Shown in pieces: positions 19,926 to 28,045 of a stretch of 64,000 nucleotides of DNA. The notes beneath the pieces are model-generated. The model searched no databases. It was given only the letters and a program-made list of their open reading frames with translations, and had not been told where the DNA came from. Location of the stretch: NCBI RefSeq assembly GCF_002056795.1, contig NZ_CP020104.1, positions 5,527,501 to 5,591,500 on the forward strand. Direction: 5' to 3'. Origin of the DNA: Spirosoma aerolatum (GTDB lineage Bacteria; Bacteroidota; Bacteroidia; Cytophagales; Spirosomataceae). How positions within the stretch are numbered: position 1 is the first letter of the stretch; each line of letters opens with the position of its first letter. Both the position numbers and the translations under genes were made by a program.

Positions 19926-19935
19926 TCGATAGTGG

Positions 19936-21183
19936 TTAGGCCACAGGTTTACGCTCTTTCTTTTTGCGCTCACGCTCGGCCTTTCGCTCCCTGCGCTTTT
20001 CCTGCCGTTGGGCTTTCCGTTCGGCTTTGGCTTCTTTACGTTCGGTTTTTCGTTCTTCGCGCTTGGCTTTATAATCTTCTTTAACGCTCTTGAGTGCGTC
20101 TTTAAGCGTAATATTGTTATCAAACTCATGCCGGAAAGCTTCCACGTACGCGTTGCGTAATAATCCGAAAAGAGTAGGCCATACCGCCGTCTTAATGTCG
20201 TCATACGTCCCATTGAGTGGAATCCGGGTAGCCACCTGATCGTGCTTCTGGTTTTTTAGCACATCCGTACCGACCTGGGCCAGCAGTTCAGTAAAAAAGC
20301 GACCTACTGACCGATGCTCATGCTCATTAAGCTTGAAAATTTCCATCCCCTTCGTCAGGGGTTTGATGTAGCCATTCAGTTTTTTATCGAGCATGGCCAT
20401 CTCACTGTAAATACTGACAGTTCCTCGTTCAAAGTCAACATTACCATAGGCACGGGCGAGTTCATTGAGCTTAACCAGTTGAAGATTATCGAACATCAGG
20501 TTATAATCGAAATCAGGAACCACCTTTAGCAGATTCATATTGGCCGAAAATTTCATCGTACCACCATAGCCCGGCACATCGCCCGATGCGACCACCGGCG
20601 AAGGGAGTTTTTTGTTCCGGTCATCGACATTCCGAATATTGCGAACCTCGCCCTGAAAGCGTTTGATCGACAGGTCAGCGCGGGGCTGAGTAATTAAACT
20701 GGTCAGGTTAACCTCTCCGTCGATCACGGCAAATCGGTTTATCTTGATCGGAAGTAGTTTTTTCAGGAAGGCAGTCCAATCCACTTCGGCCCCAGTCTGG
20801 TTACTGGCCTCGTCTTTACTGAACGCGAAGTTAATTTCGGGTTTATAGCATTCTACCTCGCTTACCAGCCGTCCTTTAAATAAGGCTTTCCATTCGACAG
20901 ACAGGTCGGTTTTGGGAATAAAAAGGAATGGTTCTTTAATCGACCCGTTAATCTTCCGAATGCGAAGATCGTCTATCTGATAAGCCCCTCGAATTAGCTG
21001 AATATCAATATCCTCGACATGGCCCGTGTAGCCGCCCATGTCGGCGAGGGTTTTATTCACATACCGCAGTACAAAGTACGGTAACAGCAATCGGGCAATG
21101 ATCAGGAGGACTGCGAGCGCGATGAGGATTTTAGTCGTGCGTTTCAAAACGTTGCGTGATTGGTGTAACGTTTTGATAAACAA
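19936..21183 (-). CDS. DUF748/AsmA-like membrane-anchored protein with a highly basic C-terminal tail
   Basis: 415 residues. An N-terminal anchor helix (about 15-36, ILIALAVLLIIARLLLPYF) leads into a beta-rich body with DUF748 features: DIDIQLIRGAYQIDDLRI, PFLFIPKTDLSVEWKAL and GYIKPLTKGMEIF. The last 50 residues are a Lys/Arg/Glu helix (KREERKTERKEAK and similar). DUF748 proteins sit in the inner membrane facing the periplasm. The frame has no ATG: it opens with TTG at 21183, and another TTG at 21147 would place the anchor closer to the N-terminus. Start uncertain. Confidence 0.75.
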   Translation of the reverse strand: MFIKTLHQSRNVLKRTTKILIALAVLLIIARLLLPYFVLRYVNKTLADMGGYTGHVEDIDIQLIRGAYQIDDLRIRKINGSIKEPFLFIPKTDLSVEWKALFKGRLVSEVECYKPEINFAFSKDEASNQTGAEVDWTAFLKKLLPIKINRFAVIDGEVNLTSLITQPRADLSIKRFQGEVRNIRNVDDRNKKLPSPVVASGDVPGYGGTMKFSANMNLLKVVPDFDYNLMFDNLQLVKLNELARAYGNVDFERGTVSIYSEMAMLDKKLNGYIKPLTKGMEIFKLNEHEHRSVGRFFTELLAQVGTDVLKNQKHDQVATRIPLNGTYDDIKTAVWPTLFGLLRNAYVEAFRHEFDNNITLKDALKSVKEDYKAKREERKTERKEAKAERKAQRQEKRRERKAERERKKKERKPVA

Positions 21184-21219
21184 AAAAGTAAAGCGCAGGT
21201 TTGGAAATTGGTGCAGAAA

Positions 21220-21289
21220 GTGAACGTGGTGGAGCCGATGTCGTTATGACGATTAACGGCCATAACAACACCGGCTCCACCACGTTTAC
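21220..21289 (-). terminator. Long hairpin downstream of the pentapeptide-repeat gene
   Basis: A 29-bp inverted repeat (21220-21248 with 21261-21289) with three mismatches and a 12-base loop, starting 23 bases after the pentapeptide gene stop. It lies 37 bases before the DUF748-like start. Confidence 0.7.
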
Positions 21290-21311
21290 GTTCAATCTGC
21301 CAGTTTATCAA

Positions 21312-22085
21312 TTAACGTCCGTAAGGCAGGAAACGCCGGCCACCCAAAGTCGTATATTTAAAATCTGTTGACCCATCGAAACGGGTTTCATCGAAGTTGC
21401 TGCCACTTGGCAAACGCGTGTATTTAAAATCGGCATTGCCCGTAAAACGAGCCTGGCTGAAGTTCGTACCTTCGTCAAATTTGGTGTATTTAAAGTCGGC
21501 ACTCCGCTCGAAACGGGCTTTCTGGAACGTGGATGCCTCATCGAATTTGGTGTATTTGAAATCAGCATAGCCCTGGAAGGTAGCGCTACTGAAATCGGCA
21601 TCATTCCGAAATTTGGTGTATTTGAATAGAGCGACCTTCTCAAATTTGTTATTACTGAAAATAGCCCGCTGGCTGAACGTCGAATATTTGAAGGTAGCAT
21701 CGTCTTCAAATGTGCAGCCTTCAATCGTGACAGCTTCCGGGAAATCGGTATTGTAAACAGTGTTACTGGTTCGGAAAATTTTGCCATCCTGATCTTCGGT
21801 GCGGTAACCAAGAAATTTACCTTTGAACGTACAATTTTTGAACGTCATCGGGACATCAACCGTGCTCAGGTAATGCTGGGAATCTCCCCAGTTGCCATCC
21901 CGAACTTCTTTTCGATTGGCTAAACTGGTCAGATCCAGATCGCCAGTGATGGTGGCATTCTGGTAGGAAATCGCTTCTTTCCGATTGATTTTTGCCATAA
22001 TGTCTTTCGCATCAACGGTTGTCTGCGCCAGCGCAGGCGACAAGGCAACGAGGGCAAGCAGGAGGGATGTAATCAGGATTTTCAT
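21312..22085 (-). CDS. Exported pentapeptide-repeat protein with a 22-residue super-repeat
   Basis: 257 residues with a signal peptide (ends ALAQ at 20). From about residue 120 phenylalanines recur with alternating spacings of 5 and 6, the 11-residue register of Pentapeptide_3-type right-handed beta helices. DFKYTKF or a close variant begins every second unit, giving a 22-residue period repeated four to five times. Pentapeptide proteins form rigid square beta helices; some mimic DNA, but an exported one is more likely structural. The gene is flanked by its own promoter gap and a 3' hairpin. Confidence 0.85.
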   Translation of the reverse strand: MKILITSLLLALVALSPALAQTTVDAKDIMAKINRKEAISYQNATITGDLDLTSLANRKEVRDGNWGDSQHYLSTVDVPMTFKNCTFKGKFLGYRTEDQDGKIFRTSNTVYNTDFPEAVTIEGCTFEDDATFKYSTFSQRAIFSNNKFEKVALFKYTKFRNDADFSSATFQGYADFKYTKFDEASTFQKARFERSADFKYTKFDEGTNFSQARFTGNADFKYTRLPSGSNFDETRFDGSTDFKYTTLGGRRFLPYGR

Positions 22086-22234
22086 GTCGTCGTTATGATG
22101 TTATTTCTCCAAAGATGCAGATACACAAAAGAAGGTTGCATCCGACAATAAGCGGCTGGACACAGTCGTCAATTCTGATAAAAGCCCCGGATATATTGCT
22201 CAAATGATAAAGACGCTTTAAAACACTAATGCAC

Positions 22235-24052
22235 TTAAAAGTCAATATCAGTCAGTTCAAAATTCTGTTTGACACGGATGGTGCCATTCTCTTCAGTACC
22301 GGGCGCATACACAATTCGTTCGGGCTGGATGCCTTTCTGCACATTACCGATATCGCGCTTACGGTTTCCGTTGGAATCGATAATCAGCCGAACGCGGTAC
22401 ATACCCGGTTTGAGCCGCCCAAAACTATAGGAAGGCGTTCCGTACACCGATCGGACAACCTTGTACTTGTCGTCGAGCAACTCGATAATGAAGTTATTAC
22501 CAGCCGACCCTACTGTTGCGGGGCTCACGCGACCCGCAATCAACCCGTAGCTATCCTCTTCGGCAATGGTGTATTTGGCTGAGTATCGGGCTAATGTATC
22601 GCCCTGCACACTGATAAACGCCCCCTTCTGCAACCTAAACAGCACACTGTCGCGCAGGTTGGTTTTTCGGGCAATGACCAGCCGGGAGAAATTATTACTC
22701 CACACCAGATCAGCCGGAGTCAGTTGAAACGGTTTGGTACTATCGGGACCAATAATAATCTGGTTTGTATTGTACCGGAGAATCGGCTTATTAAAGGTCA
22801 GCGTAAACTCCAGATTATTGTCGATTGGCTCGCCAGACGGCGGAGACACCTGCACAGTTAGCCCAGTCCGGTTTTTAGCTCTGGTTTTCAGTGGAGAAAA
22901 GTAAATCCGCTCTCGTAACTCCGTTACATTCCCGACCGAGTCTTCAGCCATAATCGTTACGTGAATAGTATCGTCGGCAGCGCGGTTGGCCGGTCGAAAC
23001 AACCGAATCATTTTCGGATTTTCCAGAAACGACACCAACGAATCGCCCGATGAAGAACCGGACGCTGTAGTAGAAGTAGCCGTTGTCGATGTAGCGGACG
23101 CGGGAGCCGCCGTTGTGGATAGTGCGGTTGTTGCTATGGCCGACGTGGAGGTGGGGCGACCATAGCGCAGTTTATAGCTGGCAATACCGCTGCTGAGTTC
23201 CAGGCCCAGCGTTTCATCAGTGCGCTCACGTCGGCTGATACGCGGCTTTCCGTACCCACGAAAAGCGACCAGGTTCACATCCGTATAGTTACGGTTCAGG
23301 TTTAGCACGCTATCGCGGAAAGCAACCCGTTCGCCCGGTGTGTTGTTGACCAGGTTCAAATCCTTATCGTCGAACCCATACACTTTATACTGCCCTGCCT
23401 TCACGTTTTCGATGCGGTAGTTGCCATTACTATCGGTCCGGGCAAAATACTGAGGCCGTTTCCGATTGATCGGTAGCGTATCGGTAGGCGCAAACAGTCC
23501 GACGACAAAGCTTAACAGGGGCAGTCGGCTTTCGTCATCGACCACATTGCCCGTCAGGTAGAGCGAATCGATCATAGACCCGGTGCTGAATACCACTTTC
23601 GTATTTTTGGCAATGTTCCGTTCAGTAACATCTTTTATCCCGTCGGCAAAGTCGATGGTATAGGTCGTATTTTTCAGAAAAGGCTTGTTAAAATTTAATC
23701 GAATACCTTTGGGCAGCGATTTTACCACGTAGGTATTGCTATCCTGCGGAGTGATCGTAATTTTCTGTTGCAGATTTTCGCTGTTGACATACTCATCAAA
23801 TTCCAGTTCCACAAACTTACCATCGTAGTTCAATTGACGGGCTGACGGGATACTACTGACCAGCTTAGGCGCCAATGTATCTTTCTTACCACCAGGCGGT
23901 TGGGCCACCTGTGCGCAGTTTTGCAGAAAAAATGGAAGAGCCAGTAAAAGGGTAAAAACAAGGAAATGAAATATTCTATCGTATAAATCGGTCACAAGTA
24001 CCTGATTCAACACAAGGGATGAAAATCGACAATCGCTCTTTCGCTCTTTCAC
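22235..24052 (-). CDS. Large Ig-like (Big_5-type) lipoprotein
   Basis: 605 residues. The signal region LVFTLLLALPFFLQNC ends in a lipobox-like cysteine near residue 46. The next part, APKLVSSIPSARQ with NTTYTIDFADGIKD, matches bacterial Ig-like domains found in large Bacteroidota lipoproteins. A carboxypeptidase-regulatory-like segment (DSNGNYRIENVKAGQYKVYG) follows, then a Ser/Thr/Ala-rich linker (about 305-330) and a second Ig-like region. The only ATG (24052) lies inside an octamer repeat, giving an unusually long n-region. GTG codons at 24013 or 23995 are alternative starts. Function unknown. Confidence 0.75.
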   Translation of the reverse strand: MKERKSDCRFSSLVLNQVLVTDLYDRIFHFLVFTLLLALPFFLQNCAQVAQPPGGKKDTLAPKLVSSIPSARQLNYDGKFVELEFDEYVNSENLQQKITITPQDSNTYVVKSLPKGIRLNFNKPFLKNTTYTIDFADGIKDVTERNIAKNTKVVFSTGSMIDSLYLTGNVVDDESRLPLLSFVVGLFAPTDTLPINRKRPQYFARTDSNGNYRIENVKAGQYKVYGFDDKDLNLVNNTPGERVAFRDSVLNLNRNYTDVNLVAFRGYGKPRISRRERTDETLGLELSSGIASYKLRYGRPTSTSAIATTALSTTAAPASATSTTATSTTASGSSSGDSLVSFLENPKMIRLFRPANRAADDTIHVTIMAEDSVGNVTELRERIYFSPLKTRAKNRTGLTVQVSPPSGEPIDNNLEFTLTFNKPILRYNTNQIIIGPDSTKPFQLTPADLVWSNNFSRLVIARKTNLRDSVLFRLQKGAFISVQGDTLARYSAKYTIAEEDSYGLIAGRVSPATVGSAGNNFIIELLDDKYKVVRSVYGTPSYSFGRLKPGMYRVRLIIDSNGNRKRDIGNVQKGIQPERIVYAPGTEENGTIRVKQNFELTDIDF

Positions 24053-24065
24053 TCGTTCACTCTTT
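24034..24065 (+). repeat. Octamer-repeat element, copy 1
   Basis: Four octamers: CGCTCTTT twice, then CACTCGTT, then CACTCTTT. It spans the ATG of the minus-strand Ig-like lipoprotein gene. It differs at one base from the element at 25849-25880. Confidence 0.8.
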
Positions 24066-24076
24066 ATTTTATCCTA

Positions 24077-24084
24077 CAAAGGTA
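24077..24084 (-). promoter_or_regulatory. Candidate -7 element for the Ig-like lipoprotein gene
   Basis: The minus strand reads TACCTTTG, an exact TAnnTTTG match 25 bases above the ATG at 24052. Transcription would start near 24070, just before the octamer repeat. Confidence 0.4.
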
Positions 24085-24258
24085 AACGTCCGTTCATCGT
24101 TTAACCGTACCGATTGACATAAAATGGATGGTCTGTTCGTTAGGATGTATAGAATTTTAAGAAAATTTAAAGGTAGCGCGCTCCGTGAACGAGAATGTGG
24201 GTGAAATTTGGGCGTATAGCGGCTCCCCTATTCGTTGCTAACTATTAAACAACTGTTC

Positions 24259-25764
24259 ATGATTTGCACCCGTTTTTGCGCATGGCTATTTGCTGTTGCT
24301 TTGCTTGGTGGATTGGCAGGCTGTTCCAGCTCGACCGACCAGCTCGATAGCCAGATCAGCGATGCGCTGGAAGATAATACCCTCGATGTTGAAGAGGCTG
24401 ATGCCCTGCGGGTCTTTATCGGTCAGGAGAGTAAGGTATTAGGGAAAGATAAAAAAACCAGTATTCTGATCACACCCGATGGAAAGTTGAATGAGTCGGC
24501 ACTGGTGGCTTACATTAAACGAAATCGTACCTATCGTAAACTGGTAAAAGATGGTAAAACCCCTACCCTGAACCTATCAGGTGATGCGGTAGCTGGAAAG
24601 CCGTTGCGGCTGAAGCTTTATCTGGAGGCTAGTGGCAGTATGTTCCCCTACGATGCACCGGGCGGCAACGGGCTGTTCAAACGGACGCTCAATGATGTGC
24701 TTACGGAGTTCGATGCTGTTAATCCCAACCAGGGAAAACTATTTGTGGTCAATACCGAGGTTAACGATCTGGGCTTGTCGCTCTCGCAGTTTTTTAAGGA
24801 GAAAGACATTTTTACGGTTGCCAAAACGAAGGGCAAAACCACCAGTACCGACTTCGAGAAAATTTTCAGCGATATTCTCCAGAATACCTCTGGCGACGAC
24901 CTGAGCATCCTGGTTTCGGACCTGATCTACTCCGACCCCAGCCTGACGGGTATGAGCGCCCAGAAAACCCTCGACGCGGCCAGTTCGTTGCTCACTACGG
25001 TATTCAATCCCTATGCCAGCACTCATTCGATGCTGGTCATCAAACTGAAAGCCGACTTCGATGGTACCTATTACAGTTGGAACAACGCCAAGAAAAAATA
25101 TACGGGCGAACGACCCTATTACCTCTGCCTAATCGGCCGGAACGAGGCCATGCAGCGGCTATACCAGGATCAAACCTACCAGACCATCCGCCAGTTCAAC
25201 GAATTACCCGGTTATCAGGACTCGTGGTTCTTTGGTCGCGATACAAAGACCGTTACGCCTTTCTACAGCGTTCTGGTCAACGATCCTGCCCGAAAAGGTC
25301 GTTTCAAGCGGTCAGACGAAGAGGTACGCAATCATGATAAAGCGGTTCATGCCCTCACCGATGTTCAGCCCGACGTAGCCGATAAAAGTTTAACGATCCC
25401 GGTAGCCGTCGATTTGTCGGCCCTGCGCGTACCCGCTTCATTGCTAACCAATGCCAGTCAGTACGATGTATCGGGTAAAGACAATTTCCGGGTCACATCG
25501 GTACAACCCTACGCCGGAGCTAACGGCACCACCCACAAACTACTCCTAACGACTGATAAACCAGCCCGTGGCAAACGAACCGTTACCATTCGCCTACGCC
25601 GGGAATTCCCTCCCCGCTGGATCGAAAATACCAATACCACCAACGATGCCTCACCCGACGCCAGCTCTACTTTTGGCATCCAAAACCTTTTACAGGGCGT
25701 CGAGCGAGCCTACAACCCCAATAACCAAACCGACTATTTTACGTTAACAATTAATCTTGAGTGA
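24259..25764 (+). CDS. Lipoprotein with a vWA-like degenerate MIDAS motif, first gene of the tubulin/actin-like cluster
   Basis: 501 residues from the ATG at 24259; a TTG eight codons earlier is less likely. The lipobox LAGC ends at C22. An acidic helical stretch (about 27-50) is followed from residue 118 by LKLYLEASGSM, which resembles the first strand and MIDAS loop of a von Willebrand A domain, with Glu123 in place of the usual first Asp of DxSxS. A later strand, LSILVSDLIYSD, suits the same fold. The C-terminal 130 residues look beta-rich (VTIRLRREFPPRW). It should be a membrane-attached periplasmic protein, perhaps the ligand-binding end of the machine encoded downstream. The vWA call is motif-based. 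Confidence 0.7.
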   Translation: MICTRFCAWLFAVALLGGLAGCSSSTDQLDSQISDALEDNTLDVEEADALRVFIGQESKVLGKDKKTSILITPDGKLNESALVAYIKRNRTYRKLVKDGKTPTLNLSGDAVAGKPLRLKLYLEASGSMFPYDAPGGNGLFKRTLNDVLTEFDAVNPNQGKLFVVNTEVNDLGLSLSQFFKEKDIFTVAKTKGKTTSTDFEKIFSDILQNTSGDDLSILVSDLIYSDPSLTGMSAQKTLDAASSLLTTVFNPYASTHSMLVIKLKADFDGTYYSWNNAKKKYTGERPYYLCLIGRNEAMQRLYQDQTYQTIRQFNELPGYQDSWFFGRDTKTVTPFYSVLVNDPARKGRFKRSDEEVRNHDKAVHALTDVQPDVADKSLTIPVAVDLSALRVPASLLTNASQYDVSGKDNFRVTSVQPYAGANGTTHKLLLTTDKPARGKRTVTIRLRREFPPRWIENTNTTNDASPDASSTFGIQNLLQGVERAYNPNNQTDYFTLTINLE

Positions 25765-25777
25765 GCGAAAGAACTTT

Positions 25778-25880
25778 AAAGAGCGAAAGAGTGAATGAGC
25801 GAAAGAGCGGATTATCAATCCGACAAAACGCCAACATAAGCCTTTTTTCGCTCTTTCGCTCTTTCACTCTTTCACTCTTT
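25778..25880 (+). repeat. Long inverted repeat between cluster genes 1 and 2 (octamer copies 2 and 3)
   Basis: Arms 25778-25809 and 25849-25880 (32 bases each) pair with two mismatches across a 39-base loop. Both arms are built of GAGCGAAA/GAGTGAAA-type octamers. The left arm begins 13 bases after the stop codon and the right arm ends 4 bases before the next ATG. Confidence 0.85.
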
Positions 25881-25884
25881 ACTT

Positions 25885-26328
25885 ATGGAAGAATCCCTCT
25901 ATAACTTTTACAATCTGTTTGTGAACAGTGCCCTGCTGGAAGATCTGTACCAGGAAGAACTGTTATCCCCCCTCACCCTGACGGCTATCGGCATTGCCTT
26001 TGTCGTAGCGGTTGCTTTCTACATCTGGCCGTTCAACAAAGTGAGTTTCAGCGGCATGGGCAACTGGCTGATGATGATGGGCGTTAGTTCGTTGCTCCTG
26101 TTTATTATTTCGCTGGTCACCTGCTATCAGAAAGAAGGCCAGGAAATTCCCCGCGACGAAGCCGACCCCAACCAGGGTAACCTCTTCGATCAGGGAATCA
26201 GTGTTTTCCTGAGTTACGCCTTCGAGATGGCCTTGCTGACGGCCGTTATTTTCTTCATCATTTCGATGGTGATGAAAAATTTCAGTAAAAATGCCAAACA
26301 CCGGCCCATGTTGTGGCCTTCTAAATAA
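25885..26328 (+). CDS. Small three-helix membrane protein, cluster gene 2
   Basis: 147 residues. Three predicted membrane helices lie at about 30-48 (LTAIGIAFVVAVAFYIW), 61-80 (WLMMMGVSSLLLFIISLV) and 105-130 (ISVFLSYAFEMALLTAVIFF). The loop between helices 2 and 3 is acidic and hydrophilic. No family recognised. Sited between a lipoprotein and two cytoplasmic NTPases, it is a natural candidate for the inner-membrane link of the system, an inference from context. Confidence 0.75.
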   Translation: MEESLYNFYNLFVNSALLEDLYQEELLSPLTLTAIGIAFVVAVAFYIWPFNKVSFSGMGNWLMMMGVSSLLLFIISLVTCYQKEGQEIPRDEADPNQGNLFDQGISVFLSYAFEMALLTAVIFFIISMVMKNFSKNAKHRPMLWPSK

Positions 26329-26335
26329 CCCACAT

Positions 26336-26430
26336 GTAGATACGCCATACCTGGCGTCTCCTGTGCGTCAGCAATTTGTTACGTCGGATAAAACCATCCG
26401 GTTATGATACGCCAGGTGTGGCGTATCTAC
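26336..26430 (+). repeat. Long inverted repeat between cluster genes 2 and 3
   Basis: Arms 26336-26357 and 26409-26430 (22 bases each) pair with one wobble-compatible mismatch across a 51-base loop. It starts 7 bases after the stop of gene 2 and ends 17 bases before the start of gene 3. Confidence 0.8.
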
Positions 26431-26447
26431 GAAAAAAAAATAAAAAT

Positions 26448-27938
26448 ATGGCTAAACTATTTGTCTTTGCGATTGGCGGAACGGGTTCGCGGGTGCTCAA
26501 GGCCCTCACGTTTTTGCTGGCCTCTGGCGTGAAGCTGAACAATACGGACGAGGTGATCCCGATTGTGCTGGACCCCCATGCGACCAACGACGACCTGCTT
26601 CGCACCAAAGATCTGCTGCGTGAATACGGCAATATCCGGGCAAATCTGCAAACCAAACCGACATCGGGCTTTTTTAGTACCGAAATCAAAACGCTGAACC
26701 GCTCGATTGGCGGCAACGCGACCATTGCCGACACCTACGTTTTTGAACTTCAGGGCGTTCAGCAGGAGAAATTCCGGGACTATATCAATTACGAAGGACT
26801 CGATGCTCCGGCCAAAGCCTTTGCCAGTCTGTTATTTTCAGAAGAAAATCTGGAAACTAAAATGGACATAGGTTTCGTGGGTAACCCGAACATCGGCAGT
26901 ACAGTACTGAATCAGTTTCGGTACTCGGATGTGTTTCAGGCATTTGCCGAAAACTTTGGGGCCAACGACCGCATTTTTATCGTTAGTTCTATTTTTGGTG
27001 GAACGGGGGCCGCTGGGTTTCCAATTCTACTGAAAAACATCCGGGGGGCTCAGGCCATCGGGCAAATTCCGAATCCGGCTTTCCTGCGTGATGCCAAAAT
27101 CGGAGCCGTTACGGTGATGCCGTATTTCAGCCTGACTACCAACGAAAACAAGCTGATCGACCCGGCTTCGTTCATTGCCAAAACCAAAGCGGCTCTGAAC
27201 TACTACCAGAAGGGCGTGAACCCCTCAGTCAATACGCTCTACTACATTGGCGACGATCAGACGAAAGCCTATACCTATGATCCGGGTGCGGGTGGGCAGA
27301 AAAACGAAGCCCATTTTGTTGAAATGGCGTCGGCGCTGGCCATTGTCGATTTCATGAACACCGACGATAGCAGCCTGGCTGTCAGCAACGGTCGCCCCGT
27401 GAATCCGGTATTTAAGGAGTTCGGTATCGAGCAGGATGGCATTAGTATCCAGTTGGGGCACCTCGCAGCGCCGACCAAACAGCAGATCAACTTACCGCTG
27501 TCGAAAATGGCTCTGTTCAGCACGTACCTAAGCCAGCGGCTTCGGCAAGCGGCCGGTACGGTACAATGGTCGAAAGCGAATCCAACCATTTCGTCGTCCT
27601 TCCTGAACTCATCGTTTTTCAATAGCGTCAAAAATTTCGACGCAGCTTTCCGGCAATGGTTGTCCGAAATGCGCGAGAACAAGCGGTCGTTTGAGCCGTT
27701 TTTGCTCGATGCGGCCAACCTCGGCCATACGGTACGCGGCTTTGAACCGAAAAAACGAGGCATTTTTGGCGGGGAGTCTGATGTAAAACTGGACATTGTC
27801 GACGACTTCGACCAGACGCTTAACAAAACCGCCGAAGGGAAAGCTTACGGCAGCGAAGCCGATAAATTTATACAACTATTTTCGGAAGCAACCGACCAGT
27901 TCGTCCGCGAAAAACTCCCGAAAGTAATGGACTATTAA
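26448..27938 (+). CDS. Tubulin/FtsZ-superfamily-like GTPase, cluster gene 3
   Basis: 496 residues from the ATG at 26448. The frame continues upstream to 26376, but that part lies in the intergenic hairpin. Strand 1 and its glycine loop read FVFAIGGTGSRVLKAL (5-20). The tubulin signature loop appears as SIFGGTGAAG (181-190), against GGGTG(S/T)G in tubulin and FtsZ. MPYFSLTTNENKLID, about 30 residues on, fits the segment before the T7 region. This is the pattern of the Pfam 'tubulin-like' family (Tubulin_2). The protein should bind GTP in the cytoplasm; whether it polymerises cannot be read from sequence. It has no FtsZ C-terminal tail and lies outside a division cluster. Confidence 0.8.
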   Translation: MAKLFVFAIGGTGSRVLKALTFLLASGVKLNNTDEVIPIVLDPHATNDDLLRTKDLLREYGNIRANLQTKPTSGFFSTEIKTLNRSIGGNATIADTYVFELQGVQQEKFRDYINYEGLDAPAKAFASLLFSEENLETKMDIGFVGNPNIGSTVLNQFRYSDVFQAFAENFGANDRIFIVSSIFGGTGAAGFPILLKNIRGAQAIGQIPNPAFLRDAKIGAVTVMPYFSLTTNENKLIDPASFIAKTKAALNYYQKGVNPSVNTLYYIGDDQTKAYTYDPGAGGQKNEAHFVEMASALAIVDFMNTDDSSLAVSNGRPVNPVFKEFGIEQDGISIQLGHLAAPTKQQINLPLSKMALFSTYLSQRLRQAAGTVQWSKANPTISSSFLNSSFFNSVKNFDAAFRQWLSEMRENKRSFEPFLLDAANLGHTVRGFEPKKRGIFGGESDVKLDIVDDFDQTLNKTAEGKAYGSEADKFIQLFSEATDQFVREKLPKVMDY

Positions 27939-27941
27939 TAG

Positions 27942-28033
27942 TTTTCCGTTTACTGTCTTCTGTTCACAGTTGGCTGACGCGTCAATAATTTCGTGCGTTA
28001 GCCAACTGTGAACAGAAGACAGTAAACGGAAAA
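27942..28033 (+). repeat. Very long inverted repeat between cluster genes 3 and 4
   Basis: Arms 27942-27980 and 27995-28033 (39 bases each) pair with a single mismatch across a 14-base loop. It starts 3 bases after the stop of gene 3 and ends 12 bases before the ATG of gene 4. Confidence 0.9.
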
Positions 28034-28045
28034 ACAGTAAAAATT

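Noticed and set aside
26376..26447. Upstream extension of the tubulin-like gene
   Set aside because: These codons lie within the intergenic inverted repeat, and the conserved strand begins right after the ATG at 26448.
26448..27938. Tubulin-like protein as the cell division protein FtsZ
   Set aside because: Signature loop differs from FtsZ, there is no FtsA/FtsQ neighbourhood, and the C-terminal FtsA/ZipA-binding tail is absent.
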